A DNA stretch of 41,328 bases, from positions 1 to 41,328 of the forward strand of contig JAKAMO010000011.1 in assembly GCA_021812825.1 (NCBI GenBank), read 5' to 3'. The notes beneath the pieces were generated by a model. It ran no database searches. It was not told where the DNA came from and saw only the letters and a program-made list of their open reading frames with translations. Shown here piece by piece: positions 24,299 to 33,127 of the stretch (its first letter is position 1; each line of letters starts with the position of its first letter). Position numbers and translations under genes: made by a program. The DNA is from a bacterium (lineage in GTDB: Bacteria > Elusimicrobiota > Elusimicrobia > Elusimicrobiales > UBA9959).

Positions 24299-25705
24299 TT
24301 ACCGGGGCCCTTCGCAGGCATCGACGCCCGCATACGCTTTCAGAACTTCCGCCCAACCCGTCAAAGCCGAGAAGCGCAGGCTTTCGGCGTGCCTGCAGTC
24401 GGCTTCGAAAACCCCCAGCGGCTCCTCTCCGATAACCAGCGGATGCGAAATGGAGAGGCCTTTTTCGCTGGTATAGGCCGCCTTGTCGTTTTCAGAGGCG
24501 GCGACCAGTTTTGAGACGTCCGCCGAGGACGTTTCCGGGAAAGCCGTTCTTTCTATCTCCGCGGCGGAATTTCTGACGCCTTCCGAGAGGCTCTTGAGCT
24601 TCTGAAGCATTTGCAGCCAGGCGCGGAGATCTATTTCGGTCTCGCCTACGTTTATTGTCTTTTCGGCCGTTATTTTCGCCAGGAAGGCTTTCCTGTAGGC
24701 TTTGTTCTTCTTCGGTTCGCGCAGTTCGGAGGCCAGCCCGGAGAAAAGGCCGTTCAGGCTTTCTAGCAGGTCTTTGGTAAGGAGCCGCAGATTCACCAGC
24801 GAGAGATCTATGGCGCTGTTGCCCTTGCTCTGTTCCACGATCGCGGCCCCGGAAAGGAGCGCGTCGAAAGGTCCGCCTTCCTCCAGCGCGTCGGCCGCGC
24901 CCCCGAAGACCTTGCGGTAATTAAGGGAGCCGCTTGTCGGGGTGGTCGTGTTCTCCGACGCGACTACGGGCATCTCAAGCCCCTCTTCCCGGAAATCGGT
25001 CATGGCCTCGATGCTGCTCATAAGACAGGCGTCCAGGACGATGAGGTCTATCCTGGAATCGGTCTTCTTCATGGCGCCGGCGAGGGCGGCCGCGGCGTCC
25101 CTGTTGCGCATTATTTCTTTAAGGTCCTTCCCGTTCTCTTTCAGGGTGGTCGTCATAAGTCCGTGGCTGCCCTCGCCGTGGTCCGCCATGACCAGGATAT
25201 TGCGCGCGGACCCCAGCGCCAGCCCTTTTTCCACGAAATAAGCCAGTACCGCCGGGTTGGAAAAAGAGGGCTTCTGCTCTTTGCGTTCGGTCCTGAAGTC
25301 CCCCCTGGGAACGGGCGTGCCGCCGTCCCATTCGGTTACGGCCAGGTTCTGTTCCTCCAGCTCATAGCGCTTCCCTTCCGGGAGCGCGCCGTTCTGCGCG
25401 GAGATCGTCAGCCAGCGGACGGCCCTGTTCCTGCGGCTGAGGTCCTCTATGGTCTTCAGTTGGCGGGCTATATAGCTGTCAACATAGTCCCCCCCGTTCT
25501 GATCGTCCAGATAGAACATCAGCGTGGCGGGCGCACGCGGCGGCCTGGAAGGCGCCGGCGTTCCCGCGGCGTCCGGAAGGCAGCGCGGAACGGGATTCTC
25601 CAGCAGCGGGGCGGCCCAGTTCTCCCCGGCCGGGGAAAGGCCCGGGGAAAGAAAGGCCGCCGCCAGGAATGCCGCCGTGGAAATAATTTTAAGTGTACCT
25701 TTCAT
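24299..25705 (-). CDS. Secreted clostripain-like cysteine peptidase (family C11)
   Basis: A 468-residue exported protein of the C11 (clostripain) family in the CD-clan fold. After a signal peptide (about 1-26) comes LMFYLDDQNGGDYVDSY, the first strand region. The catalytic His is in VMADHGEGSHG (His176) and the catalytic Cys in VLDACLMSS (Cys227), both in the expected strand-end positions. C11 peptidases usually cleave after Arg or Lys and can self-process. It lacks the HIPSDLRDA leader found on the other C11 protein at 35112. I chose the second of two adjacent ATGs (25705) for better spacing to GGGAG. It has its own promoter, copy d. Confidence 0.88.
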   Translation of the reverse strand: MKGTLKIISTAAFLAAAFLSPGLSPAGENWAAPLLENPVPRCLPDAAGTPAPSRPPRAPATLMFYLDDQNGGDYVDSYIARQLKTIEDLSRRNRAVRWLTISAQNGALPEGKRYELEEQNLAVTEWDGGTPVPRGDFRTERKEQKPSFSNPAVLAYFVEKGLALGSARNILVMADHGEGSHGLMTTTLKENGKDLKEIMRNRDAAAALAGAMKKTDSRIDLIVLDACLMSSIEAMTDFREEGLEMPVVASENTTTPTSGSLNYRKVFGGAADALEEGGPFDALLSGAAIVEQSKGNSAIDLSLVNLRLLTKDLLESLNGLFSGLASELREPKKNKAYRKAFLAKITAEKTINVGETEIDLRAWLQMLQKLKSLSEGVRNSAAEIERTAFPETSSADVSKLVAASENDKAAYTSEKGLSISHPLVIGEEPLGVFEADCRHAESLRFSALTGWAEVLKAYAGVDACEGPR

Positions 25706-25778
25706 CATAGCTCCCTGCCTTGATGCTCATGGCGACCTGCGCCGCATAAGCCAGGCGATGTTGTGTTGTGTCGCGAAT

Positions 25779-25897
25779 ATTATAGTCGTAGACGCACCGG
25801 CGCGCCTGAGCCGGCCGGCCGCCGGTTATGGCGTATTTGGCACTACGTTTTTTGCCCTGCCGGCTTACGCCGCGGAACGCGTTAAAATCACGCTTTT
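25779..25897 (-). promoter_or_regulatory. Composite promoter module, copy d
   Basis: On the minus strand: AAAA-N6-TTTT dyad (25884-25897), CGTAAG (25864-25869) followed by GGGCA, CAGGC (25804-25808) and a consensus -10 TATAAT (25779-25784). The -35 AGGCGC has a 17-base spacer. The dyad lies within a larger palindrome (CGCCGCGGA and TCCGCGGCG). It drives the 24299 C11 gene. The remaining bases up to 26030 hold only an 8-base hairpin (AACCCGAT 25954-25961, ATCGGGTT 25972-25979), a weak terminator candidate for the 26031 gene. Confidence 0.75.
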
Positions 25898-26030
25898 GGT
25901 CCGCGGCGGGCGCTCGGCGGGAGAATTGCGAAGGAGGGCGGGACGCGGTCCCAAACCCGATGGGATCGCGTATCGGGTTCCCGTGAACGCGGAGCCGGGG
26001 ATCCCGGTCACAGACAGTTAAGGCTGCCGT

Positions 26031-26633
26031 TCAGCCTCTGATGCCGAGAGCGGCGCCGTATTGTTCTCGCAGTTCGGGCGAATTATAGCGGTTGATAATG
26101 CCGGTAACCGTGCGCAGGAATTGCTTGAGAAGTTCCAGTTTTTCAGGCCGGGTGAGCTGAGAGTCCCCGGCTGTCATTTCTGAACTGCCGGCAAGCGGCG
26201 CGGCTGCGGTTAAGCCGCTTTTAACGCCTGCTCCCGGAGCCGCGGCTTCGCCCAGCATTTCGCAGGCGGCAGCACGGACCGCCGGCCTTTCCACTTCCAG
26301 CCCGGATACCGCCTTCAGAAAAGCGTTCGATCCGGCGGTCCTTAACCCGCCGATGCGTCCGATCAGGGTTATCCTCAAGGGCTCATCCGCCCGCAGGAAA
26401 CTCTCCACAAGACCGGCCAGGTCGGCGGCGGCAGCCGCGGCAGTGCGGTCTCCTGCGCCGGGATACTGCGCGGGTCGAGGCTCGGGGATGATCTCCTGCG
26501 CCACGGAAGCGCCGGCGGAGGCTCCGGCGAGCTCCACTAGGGAGTCTACCGCTTTCTCCGCATGTCCGGCGTGGACAACAGGCGATAAAAACGGGAACAG
26601 GGTGAACACGATCATGACCAGGGGCCTTTTCAT
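26031..26633 (-). CDS. Secreted helical protein of unknown function
   Basis: A 200-residue protein with signal peptide (MKRPLVMIVFTLFPFLSPVVHA). Residues about 75-130 are helical with a HEAT-like rhythm (LVESFLRADEPLRITLIGRI; AVRAAACEMLGEAAAPG), which could be a scaffold. The rest is Ala/Gly-rich with a final helical segment. I chose the ATG at 26633 because GGGAGGAA lies 5 bases upstream. Single-gene unit after promoter copy e. HEAT similarity is only a visual impression. Confidence 0.78.
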   Translation of the reverse strand: MKRPLVMIVFTLFPFLSPVVHAGHAEKAVDSLVELAGASAGASVAQEIIPEPRPAQYPGAGDRTAAAAAADLAGLVESFLRADEPLRITLIGRIGGLRTAGSNAFLKAVSGLEVERPAVRAAACEMLGEAAAPGAGVKSGLTAAAPLAGSSEMTAGDSQLTRPEKLELLKQFLRTVTGIINRYNSPELREQYGAALGIRG

Positions 26634-26720
26634 AAAAATTCCTCCCATATCCGCCGGATGGCTGCGCCAGAACCGTTACCGCAGCTGAAAGATCCGCTAT
26701 CACTGTTCCGCCACATGGAT

Positions 26721-26838
26721 ATTTTAGCCGCCGCCGCGGCCGGCAGCATGGAGCGTTGGCCCCATTGCGTGGAAATATGCGGTCCACCCCCTCTGCCCCC
26801 GGGACTTACGCTTCGTGGCGGAGTAAAAACGCGGTTTT
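26721..26838 (-). promoter_or_regulatory. Composite promoter module, copy e
   Basis: On the minus strand: AAAA-N5-TTTTT dyad (26825-26838), CGTAAG (26805-26810) followed by GGGCA, CATGC (26746-26750) and -10 TAAAAT (26721-26726). The -35 ATGCTG has a 17-base spacer. The truncated propeller gene reads straight through this module. Confidence 0.7.
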
Positions 26839-27136
26839 AATGCACGTCCGCCCGCGGCCAGCCGCGAGCCGTCGAACTCCCCCAGGTACAGGTCCCAGTT
26901 GTCGTCGAGGTTGGCGGGAAAGACCAGCCTTTTCCCGTCCGGCGACACGGAGGGGTTGCCGGCCTTGCGCGCGAAACCTGGCGGGGTGATGTCCAGGGTC
27001 CGCGAGCCGTCGGTATAGAGGATGTCGCCCGGATAGCCGCGCAGATATACAAAGGCCGGAGCCGCGCCGGCGGAACCCGCCGCGAGCTGGAGAAGGGCGG
27101 CCATTGCCGCCGCGTTAACGCCTTTGTTCTTCGCCA
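26724..27136 (-). pseudogene. Truncated copy of the TolB-like propeller gene
   Basis: Begins MAKNKGVNAAAMAALLQLAA and matches the first 94 or so residues of the intact 33128 protein almost exactly, through LYLGEFDGSRLA. After that the frame leaves homology and runs on into promoter copy e, ending at 26724. Signal peptide and one PD40 blade survive; the rest of the propeller is lost. Confidence 0.85.
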
Positions 27137-27138
27137 TA
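26855..27138 (-). repeat. 284-base duplication of the 33805-34088 segment
   Basis: Ungapped match at a constant offset of 6950 bases, with about five differences by eye (about 98% identity). It ends 2 bases beyond the start codon at one side and inside the coding region, next to promoter copy e, at the other. Recent duplication is the simplest reading. Confidence 0.9.
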
Positions 27139-27447
27139 AATCCGCCGGCCCTCGGCGGTCTCCGTTTCCCGGAGGGCCGCAGGGGCGTATTTCCACACGC
27201 CGGTCTCGCTGAAAGAGAATACCGGGATGAACCAGTTGTTCTCTTCCGGGGTGTACAGCCGGAAAGAGAGATTGTCGGAGATGTAAAGCGAGCCGCCGGC
27301 CTGGGCATAAAGAAGTGTTGAGAATTGGTTCCAGGAGGTAAAGGTCTTGACGTAACGGTCAGAGTCAAGCCCAGCAGCCAGTTTGTTGAAGTGATGTCGG
27401 GGCACGAGCGTAAGCAGTTGGTGCATTATTGTGTTATAATGGGACAC
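27115..27447 (-). pseudogene. IS4-like transposase N-terminus joined to an unrelated tail
   Basis: From GTG 27447 (GGAGG at 27455-27459) the frame reads a DUF4372-type IS4 transposase start: HQLLTLVPRHHFNKLAAGLD, then FTSWNQFSTLLYAQAGG, near the family pattern of F-S-x-W-x-Q-x-x-x-x-x-x-A-Q-x-x-G. Directly after AGG homology stops and a different sequence follows (SLYISDNLSFRLYTPEENNW), ending in the duplicated propeller segment. The transposase catalytic domain is absent. The 156 bases from 27484 to 27639 are less GC-rich and probably include the decayed element end; no gene is supported there. Confidence 0.68.
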
Positions 27448-27639
27448 AGGGAATCCTCCGTCGGTAAAACGCTTTCTGGACAAAAGAATTTTACCATTAC
27501 GAAGGGTTCCCCTTAAATTTTAACCGGACAGGTCTGGTTTTTCCGCACCAAATCACGATACTCCATGCACAGCGCTGGAAAGTATCTTTAATTCACCCTG
27601 GCGCCGCAGTCAGCGCTTAACGCGCGCAATAATGGCGCG

Positions 27640-29574
27640 TTACACTCCGCCGAAAGCGGCAGCCGCTCCGGAAGCCAGCATTTCCACGCCTATCCGGTCG
27701 AGGCCCTCTATGGCCGCTTTCATGCCTTCGGTGCGGCCTACGGCAAGATCGGACAGCGCCTGGGACATGGCTTCGCCTATCTCCGTCAGGAGTCGGCCGT
27801 TGTTCCTGACGGCCTCTATGTTCACGCCGGCCGGCGCGCGCTGTATCTCCGACAGCGTCCTGCCCAGGCGCAAAATGCCGGCCTGGAGTTCCCGGGCCGA
27901 AGCAGCGTCGCCCAGCGCTATGCGCCTGTAGCCCTGCGAAAGCGACATGCCGGAGGAGAGGAGCGCCTCGCCTACGCCGGACAGACCCTCACCCAACACC
28001 GCCTGGCCATCCGCCGCGCCCGCGGCAGTAAGGGAGAGTCCGCGCGCCAGGGCTTCGCCCCGGCGCGCCAGGAGGCCGCCGTCTACGGGCGGGGTTATGG
28101 CGACGCCGCCCTCCACCAGGAAACTGCCCGCGGCGGCCACTCCGGCCATCAGTTCCTTCATCCCGTCCGTGCGGCCGGAAGCCAGCAGCGCCTGGCTTTC
28201 CGACATGCGGCGCCCGATATCCACGAGCCGGCCGCCGAGTTCTTTCATGCTTTGGGCCGACAGCCTGCTGCCAAGCACCTCTCCTTCGGCCAGGCCGGCC
28301 TGGCCCTTGGCCATCATCTCGCCGGTCTGCAGCAGGCTCCGGCCGGTGCTGGCCAGACCTTCCGCCAGCGTAGCCATACCGCCTGTCTGCGCCAGGGCTA
28401 TCATCGCCTGCGAATCCGCCATCTGGCGCCCCATGAGCATCAAGCTGGTCCCCTGCTGCACCATCCCGGCCGAGAGAAGTTTCATTCCGCCTACCTGTCC
28501 TTGGGCGAGCATGGCTTGGCCTTTCGCCATGGCCTGCCCCTGGCTGAGAATGGCGTTTCCCATGGTCACGCCCATCTGGACCGCCGCCTGGCCGGTATTT
28601 AGCATGCCGCCGGACAGCATGCTCATGCCGGCGGTCTGCGCGGCGGCCAGCGAATTCATGGCCGAACCCATCGTAGCGCCCATGCTCGTAAGCGCGTGGC
28701 CCATGGTCATCATGCCGGAACTTAACGTCTGCATGCCCTGCACCTGCCCGGCCGCGATGGCGGCCTGGCCCTGGGCCATTACCTGACCCATGCGCACCAT
28801 GTTGAAACCTATCTCCCTGTTCCCCTGGGCCAGCAGAGTCATGCCCTGCACCTGTCCGCTGGCGAGCAGTTGCATGCCCTGCATCTGCGCCTGGCCCATG
28901 GAAAGGAGCGCGTTGCCCTGGGCGAGGCTGCCCTGGACCATCACCTGCCCCATGCGCGCGTTGGCCTGCCCCATTCCTATGGTCAGGCCGCGCAGGATAC
29001 CGCGTATGAAGATCTTCGCCCACCTCTGCGCCTCCTCGGAGGAGCAGTCCCTGCCCATTCCCGGCATGACGGAACCGGCCGTGGTATGCGTCATCTGAGA
29101 GCAGTTCTGGTTCCCTATACGGAACATCTCCTTGACCATGGCGGCCGTATAAAACTCTCCCGGCTGCAGGCCGTTCGCCTGGTAATCCTCCCGCATCGCC
29201 TTGTCCAGCGCCAGCGGCGGCGGGATGCGCCCGTAGCCGCCGCGGTTGTCCAGGCATTCCACCACCACTATGGCGCCGCAGAGGGCGTTCTTGTCGATCT
29301 TCTTCACGTCGTAGAGGGAGCTGCGCCCCCACTGGTTCTCCGTGCAGGCCGCGTCGAGCGCCAGGCGGCCCGCCATCATAGTGTCCATCAGCGGCCCCGA
29401 CTCGTGCGAGCAGACCTCTCCCGGCTTGAGCTCGGTGTGGACGGCCAGCGTGACGTAGCCGCGCTTCAGGTCGTATTTATAGTAATCCTCGACCGCGTCT
29501 GCCGCGGTAAGGGCGTGCGCCGCGCCCGCGCAGAGCGTCAGCAGAGGCAGAATAAAGCGCGCTGTTCCTGTCAT
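27640..29574 (-). CDS. Secreted protein with long Met/Gly/Gln-rich 36-residue helical repeats
   Basis: A 644-residue exported protein. Signal peptide (1-21), then a cysteine-containing N-terminal domain to about 190 with C55, C77, C99, C107, C158 and C177. Residues about 200-600 form a repeat rod. Gly-Met starts recur at 244, 280, 316, 363, 399 and 471, with a degenerate start at 435: spacing is 36 residues, except one 47 (36 plus 11). An 11-residue step also precedes (233 to 244). Typical sequence is GMKLLSAGMVQQGTSLMLMG. Thirty-six residues are exactly ten alpha-helical turns, so a long amphipathic helix is likely. Start overlaps the stop of the upstream gene (ATGA), so the two are coupled. 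Confidence 0.85.
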   Translation of the reverse strand: MTGTARFILPLLTLCAGAAHALTAADAVEDYYKYDLKRGYVTLAVHTELKPGEVCSHESGPLMDTMMAGRLALDAACTENQWGRSSLYDVKKIDKNALCGAIVVVECLDNRGGYGRIPPPLALDKAMREDYQANGLQPGEFYTAAMVKEMFRIGNQNCSQMTHTTAGSVMPGMGRDCSSEEAQRWAKIFIRGILRGLTIGMGQANARMGQVMVQGSLAQGNALLSMGQAQMQGMQLLASGQVQGMTLLAQGNREIGFNMVRMGQVMAQGQAAIAAGQVQGMQTLSSGMMTMGHALTSMGATMGSAMNSLAAAQTAGMSMLSGGMLNTGQAAVQMGVTMGNAILSQGQAMAKGQAMLAQGQVGGMKLLSAGMVQQGTSLMLMGRQMADSQAMIALAQTGGMATLAEGLASTGRSLLQTGEMMAKGQAGLAEGEVLGSRLSAQSMKELGGRLVDIGRRMSESQALLASGRTDGMKELMAGVAAAGSFLVEGGVAITPPVDGGLLARRGEALARGLSLTAAGAADGQAVLGEGLSGVGEALLSSGMSLSQGYRRIALGDAASARELQAGILRLGRTLSEIQRAPAGVNIEAVRNNGRLLTEIGEAMSQALSDLAVGRTEGMKAAIEGLDRIGVEMLASGAAAAFGGV

Positions 29575-30620
29575 GGTTTTTCCTCGTAGCCTGCGTCCAG
29601 CAGGTACAGGTCCCTGGGGGCCGTGGTTTCGAGATCGTAGAACGAAGAGGCCCCGCTCCCGTACTCGCCGCAGATGGCGGCGGCTTTATAGGCCAGCCTG
29701 CCGGCAGGTGAATTGTAGTCGCTTACGCCGTTCACTCCCGGAATGATAGTGGCCCTGTGCTGCGTGGCGGCCAGCAGCGCCCGCGCGTGCAGCGGCCACA
29801 AGCCTAACTGGGCGCAAGTGAGAGGCGTATCCGCGAGGAATCTCGAGACCCTCAGTATCGTCTCCTTACGCGCTTCCGGGAAATTCGCGTTGACAGCCGT
29901 CATCGGCCCGCCCCAGACGTAAGCCCCGGCCAGCTCCTCCAGCAGCAATTGCACGAACAGCGGGTGGGCTTTGCCGGCCAGGCGCAGTTCGCCGTTCCGC
30001 CGCGCCAGCGCGCGCGCCGCTTTCCGGAGATCGCGCATCCGGGAACGCAGTTCGCCGCTCTGGTCCCCGCACATCCGCCGCCCGAAAAGGTACTTGACCC
30101 TGGCCTTCTGTCCGTCGCCGTCGTTGCAGACATTGTCGAGTATGCCCCAGAGCGCGGCGGCCGTGGAATTGAGCATGTCCGCCTCCGCCGGGCCGGCGGT
30201 CTCCGCTGCTGACGGGAATGCGGCGGCTGGAGTGAACAGCTCGTACGGAAAATAGAGCTGGTGGTAAAGCCCCATGTCCTGCGACAGGACGTTGTTGTGG
30301 ATGTTGTACTTGTACTCGTCCTCCCACAACCTGTCGTTATTGCGCGCCAGGTCCTCGCGGTCGCGCGGCTGCAGGCTGTCCAGGGCGATGGCGCCAGGAC
30401 AGAGCCTGATGGAGTAGTTGTCCATTTCCCTGATATAGCCGCTCAACGGCGCCAGGTGGCGGAAATCCCTGTCCACGTAAGAAGGGAGGTCCGGGGCGAA
30501 ACGATCTATCTGGTAGAACGGCCGGTCGTTGAAGCAGAGCACGGCGGCCGCCGCCTGCACAGTGGCTGAAAGAACTGCCAGGAGAGCCGCCGCAAGCGCG
30601 CGCCTGCCCGGCGCAGGCAT
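29571..30620 (-). CDS. Secreted protein of unknown function, coupled to the repeat-rod gene
   Basis: A 349-residue protein from ATG 30620, giving a clean signal peptide (PAPGRRALAAALLAVLSATV, cleavage near VQA-AAA). The mature part is helical and Tyr-rich (IHNNVLSQDMGLYHQLYFPY) with scattered cysteines, and ends near AGYEEKP. The frame is open to an ATG at 30728, but that lies at the predicted transcription start and would place 36 residues before the signal sequence; ATG 30686 is another alternative. GGAG lies 12 bases before 30620. No family recognised. Overlap with the next gene suggests joint function. Confidence 0.75.
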   Translation of the reverse strand: MPAPGRRALAAALLAVLSATVQAAAAVLCFNDRPFYQIDRFAPDLPSYVDRDFRHLAPLSGYIREMDNYSIRLCPGAIALDSLQPRDREDLARNNDRLWEDEYKYNIHNNVLSQDMGLYHQLYFPYELFTPAAAFPSAAETAGPAEADMLNSTAAALWGILDNVCNDGDGQKARVKYLFGRRMCGDQSGELRSRMRDLRKAARALARRNGELRLAGKAHPLFVQLLLEELAGAYVWGGPMTAVNANFPEARKETILRVSRFLADTPLTCAQLGLWPLHARALLAATQHRATIIPGVNGVSDYNSPAGRLAYKAAAICGEYGSGASSFYDLETTAPRDLYLLDAGYEEKP

Positions 30621-30734
30621 AATTTTCAGCAACTCCGTGCTCCTTTGCCCCGGGGGAATCGTGAGGAGAAGCATCGCTTTTCTCATAATTATCGGCTGAA
30701 CCCGTCCTTTGCCGGAAGTTGCGTCCATGAGAAT

Positions 30735-30852
30735 ATTTTAGCCCGCACCGCACCGGACCGCCTGGGGCGCGGGGCACCATAGCGCATGTTATTCGCCCCC
30801 CCGCTCCTGCCCCGGAGACTTACGCGCGAGGGAGAACTAAAGATGTTATTTT
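30735..30852 (-). promoter_or_regulatory. Composite promoter module, copy f
   Basis: On the minus strand: CAAAA...CTTT tract pair (30839-30852), CGTAAG (30819-30824) followed by GGGCA, CAGGC (30760-30764) and -10 TAAAAT (30735-30740). The -35 AGGCGG has a 17-base spacer. It drives the 29571-27640 pair. The rest of the gap to 31039 contains a GC-rich palindrome near 30968-30996 and no supported gene. Confidence 0.7.
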
Positions 30853-31039
30853 GAATCGCCGGCAAGCGTATGGCGGCCGCGGACGGGCTTCACTGCGGCA
30901 TCACTGACCAGCAGTTCTCAGACCCATAACGCAGGAGAAGTCCCTGCCGGCTGCAAGTATCCGTTCGGCGGGCGCGGCCGAGGCCGGCCCGCGCCGGGTT
31001 GGCGCGTGAAATAGTTTTTACGCGGTCTTTTCAGGGGTG

Positions 31040-32995
31040 TTACAGCGGCGAAGGCGCCATTGAGAGGCTGTCGGCGTACTTGCGCCGGAACTCCAGCGCC
31101 TCGCGCTCGGCCTCCTGGAGTTCGCGCCGGGTCTGCAGGTACCACTTAAAGCGGGTGTTCATCAGTTCGCGCAGCTCTTTCAGCTCGCTCTCGCGCTTGG
31201 GCGTCATCAGTTCCGGGTGGCCGCGCTTGAGGGTTTCCAGGGTGTTGAGCTGGAAGGCGCGCAGCTGCGCCTCGCGGAACTCGCGCGACACGCCGCCTTC
31301 GTAACCGTCTATGTGCGAGTAGACAGGCGCCTTGCTCGCGTCCAGGCCGGACAGGCCGTCCTCCATGAATTTCCTTATGTCCTCGCGCACGACCGTATTC
31401 ATCCCCGCCAGACAGGCCGCGCCGCCGTGTTTGCGGCAGTATTCGATGGCGTGCTCCGTGCCTTCTTTGTTGGAAAGGTTTTCCATGGCGCGGGTGTACG
31501 GGGAGCTTTTTCCGGGGCCGGAGCCGTACTTCACCCAGTCCACCCCCGCGGCCGCGGCGCGGGCGGTCTGGTTCTGGTGCTCCGCCTCGTGCACCATGAT
31601 CGGCGAGAGGTACGCCGCCAGGGCCTTCATGCCAGCGGGGTCTTTTATGAGCCGCGGCAGCGTCGTGCCGCGCGCTTCGGCGAACTCCTCGGCGGCCGTC
31701 AGGTTCAGCCGCAGTTGCCTGGTGTCGGGCCGCCATACGCCGAGGTATCCCCTGTCCAGGTCGAAGCCGAAGTCGAGCCTGTTGGTGCCGGCTTTGGCGT
31801 AAGCCGGGTCCTCGTAGAAAGCCAGGGCGCGCCGGCCGGCGGCGGTCTGCCGCATTACCTCGGCCAGATCGCCTTTTATCTTGCCGTCCTCCATGCGCAG
31901 CATCCGCGAACCAAGTTCGTCCACCTGCTTCAGCGTCAACTGCTGCGGCGCCGGCGTTCCGCGGGAGGCGAGCGCAGCCGCGCCGCTACCGGCGGCAGTC
32001 GGTTCCGCGCCGCCGGCGCTGTTGTCGAACAGTCCCCCGAGACCGCTCCTCTGGTCCTCTACGCTCTTGCCGGAGAGGCCGGCGGTCCGCCCTTTAGCTG
32101 CGGCAAGGCCGGCGGTCTTTTTCTCCTGCGGCGGAACAGAACCCCGGCCGTCTCCGACCGGGGCCGAGTTCAGCGCGGACCTGATACGCTCGACGCAGGA
32201 GAGATCCGAGATCCCGGCCACTTCAAGATCGTCGCTGAAGATGGACGCCAACGTTTCCAGTTTTGTCCGGTCCGGCGGGGAAATAGCCAGCGTTTCAGCC
32301 GCGGCGGCGGCCTTCTCGCATTCCAGGCCGGCCCACATGCCGAGGTAGGCGAAGCGGCGGCGGGCTCCCTCGGCGTCCCAGTTCTCGCGCGTCCGCTGGT
32401 ACTTGCCGCCGGAGAGCGACTTCTGGCGCACGGGACCGAGCGAATCCCACAGGCGGAAAGCGTATTCGATGGCGGCGCGGTCCTCCGGGCTGTATCTGCC
32501 CAGCCAGTCCGAGATGTGCTCCGGCTTCGGTCCAAGGCCCATGTCGCAAAGCGCGCAGTCCGCGGGCCTCCAGTCGGCGGGTTTCGCCGGCCCGGAGGGC
32601 ACGTTCCACATGCGCTCCAGCGCAATAACGGCGCCGCGGCCTTTCTGGGTGGACACTATCTTTTTCAGGTCAATGAGCGCGTTGTTGCGGCCCAGGATAA
32701 GACCGGCCATGGCCGGATCGTCTTCGGAGAATCTATTCACCAGCGGCTCCGGCGCGCCCTCGCTGAAAGCCTCCGCGCAGCGGACAGCGGTTTCCGGCGA
32801 GCGAGGGCCGTCGTGGCGCACGTTGTCGCCGCACTCCTTTATCAGCGCGCGCTCCGCGGCTGAGAACGGCGCGTCCGCCACCGCGTCGCGCAGGTCGGAG
32901 GGGATGTGCGCCGTCGCGGCGCGGCGCATGGCGCAGGAGTAAATAAAGGACGCCAGCACCGCCGCCGCAAATACCCATTTCCTCTTATCACCCAT
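31040..32995 (-). CDS. Exported HExxH metallopeptidase-like protein with HIPSDLRDA leader
   Basis: A 651-residue protein. A membrane segment (residues 7-21) is followed by HIPSDLRDA at 30-38, the window's shared leader. Residues 40-280 are helical with several cysteines (PADCALCDMG). A low-complexity linker covers about 285-350. The C-terminal region has the zinc-binding motif HEAEH at 469-473 with a possible third ligand in NKEGTEHA about 35 residues later, and a final charged helix (RRELQEAEREALEFRRKYAD). I do not recognise the peptidase family, so activity is inferred from the motif. It has its own promoter (copy g). Confidence 0.82.
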   Translation of the reverse strand: MGDKRKWVFAAAVLASFIYSCAMRRAATAHIPSDLRDAVADAPFSAAERALIKECGDNVRHDGPRSPETAVRCAEAFSEGAPEPLVNRFSEDDPAMAGLILGRNNALIDLKKIVSTQKGRGAVIALERMWNVPSGPAKPADWRPADCALCDMGLGPKPEHISDWLGRYSPEDRAAIEYAFRLWDSLGPVRQKSLSGGKYQRTRENWDAEGARRRFAYLGMWAGLECEKAAAAAETLAISPPDRTKLETLASIFSDDLEVAGISDLSCVERIRSALNSAPVGDGRGSVPPQEKKTAGLAAAKGRTAGLSGKSVEDQRSGLGGLFDNSAGGAEPTAAGSGAAALASRGTPAPQQLTLKQVDELGSRMLRMEDGKIKGDLAEVMRQTAAGRRALAFYEDPAYAKAGTNRLDFGFDLDRGYLGVWRPDTRQLRLNLTAAEEFAEARGTTLPRLIKDPAGMKALAAYLSPIMVHEAEHQNQTARAAAAGVDWVKYGSGPGKSSPYTRAMENLSNKEGTEHAIEYCRKHGGAACLAGMNTVVREDIRKFMEDGLSGLDASKAPVYSHIDGYEGGVSREFREAQLRAFQLNTLETLKRGHPELMTPKRESELKELRELMNTRFKWYLQTRRELQEAEREALEFRRKYADSLSMAPSPL

Positions 32996-33037
32996 AACGC
33001 CTCAATTCCGCCGTCTGCCAGCATTCCCGCTTTCCAT

Positions 33038-33111
33038 AGTTTACGCGCGGGGAGCGGCGCCGCCAAGGGTCCATTGACCTACGTTGAAATGCGAACTAAA
33101 CGCGGCGAATT
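33038..33111 (-). promoter_or_regulatory. Composite promoter module, copy g (short spacing)
   Basis: On the minus strand: CGTAGG (33078-33083), CTTGG (33063-33067) and -10 TAAACT (33038-33043). The -35 TTGGCG has a 17-base spacer. CGTAGG lies 16 bases from the CTTGG end, not 60 as in copies b-f. A short A/T-tract is kept 14 bases beyond CGTAGG. The sequence TTTCAACGTAGGTC is shared almost exactly with copy h. Confidence 0.65.
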
Positions 33112-33127
33112 AACTCCCGGAGCCGCG

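Noticed and set aside
27115..27447. Complete IS4-family insertion sequence
   Set aside because: Only about 50 residues of the transposase start remain, the catalytic domain is gone, and no pair of terminal inverted repeats could be recognised.
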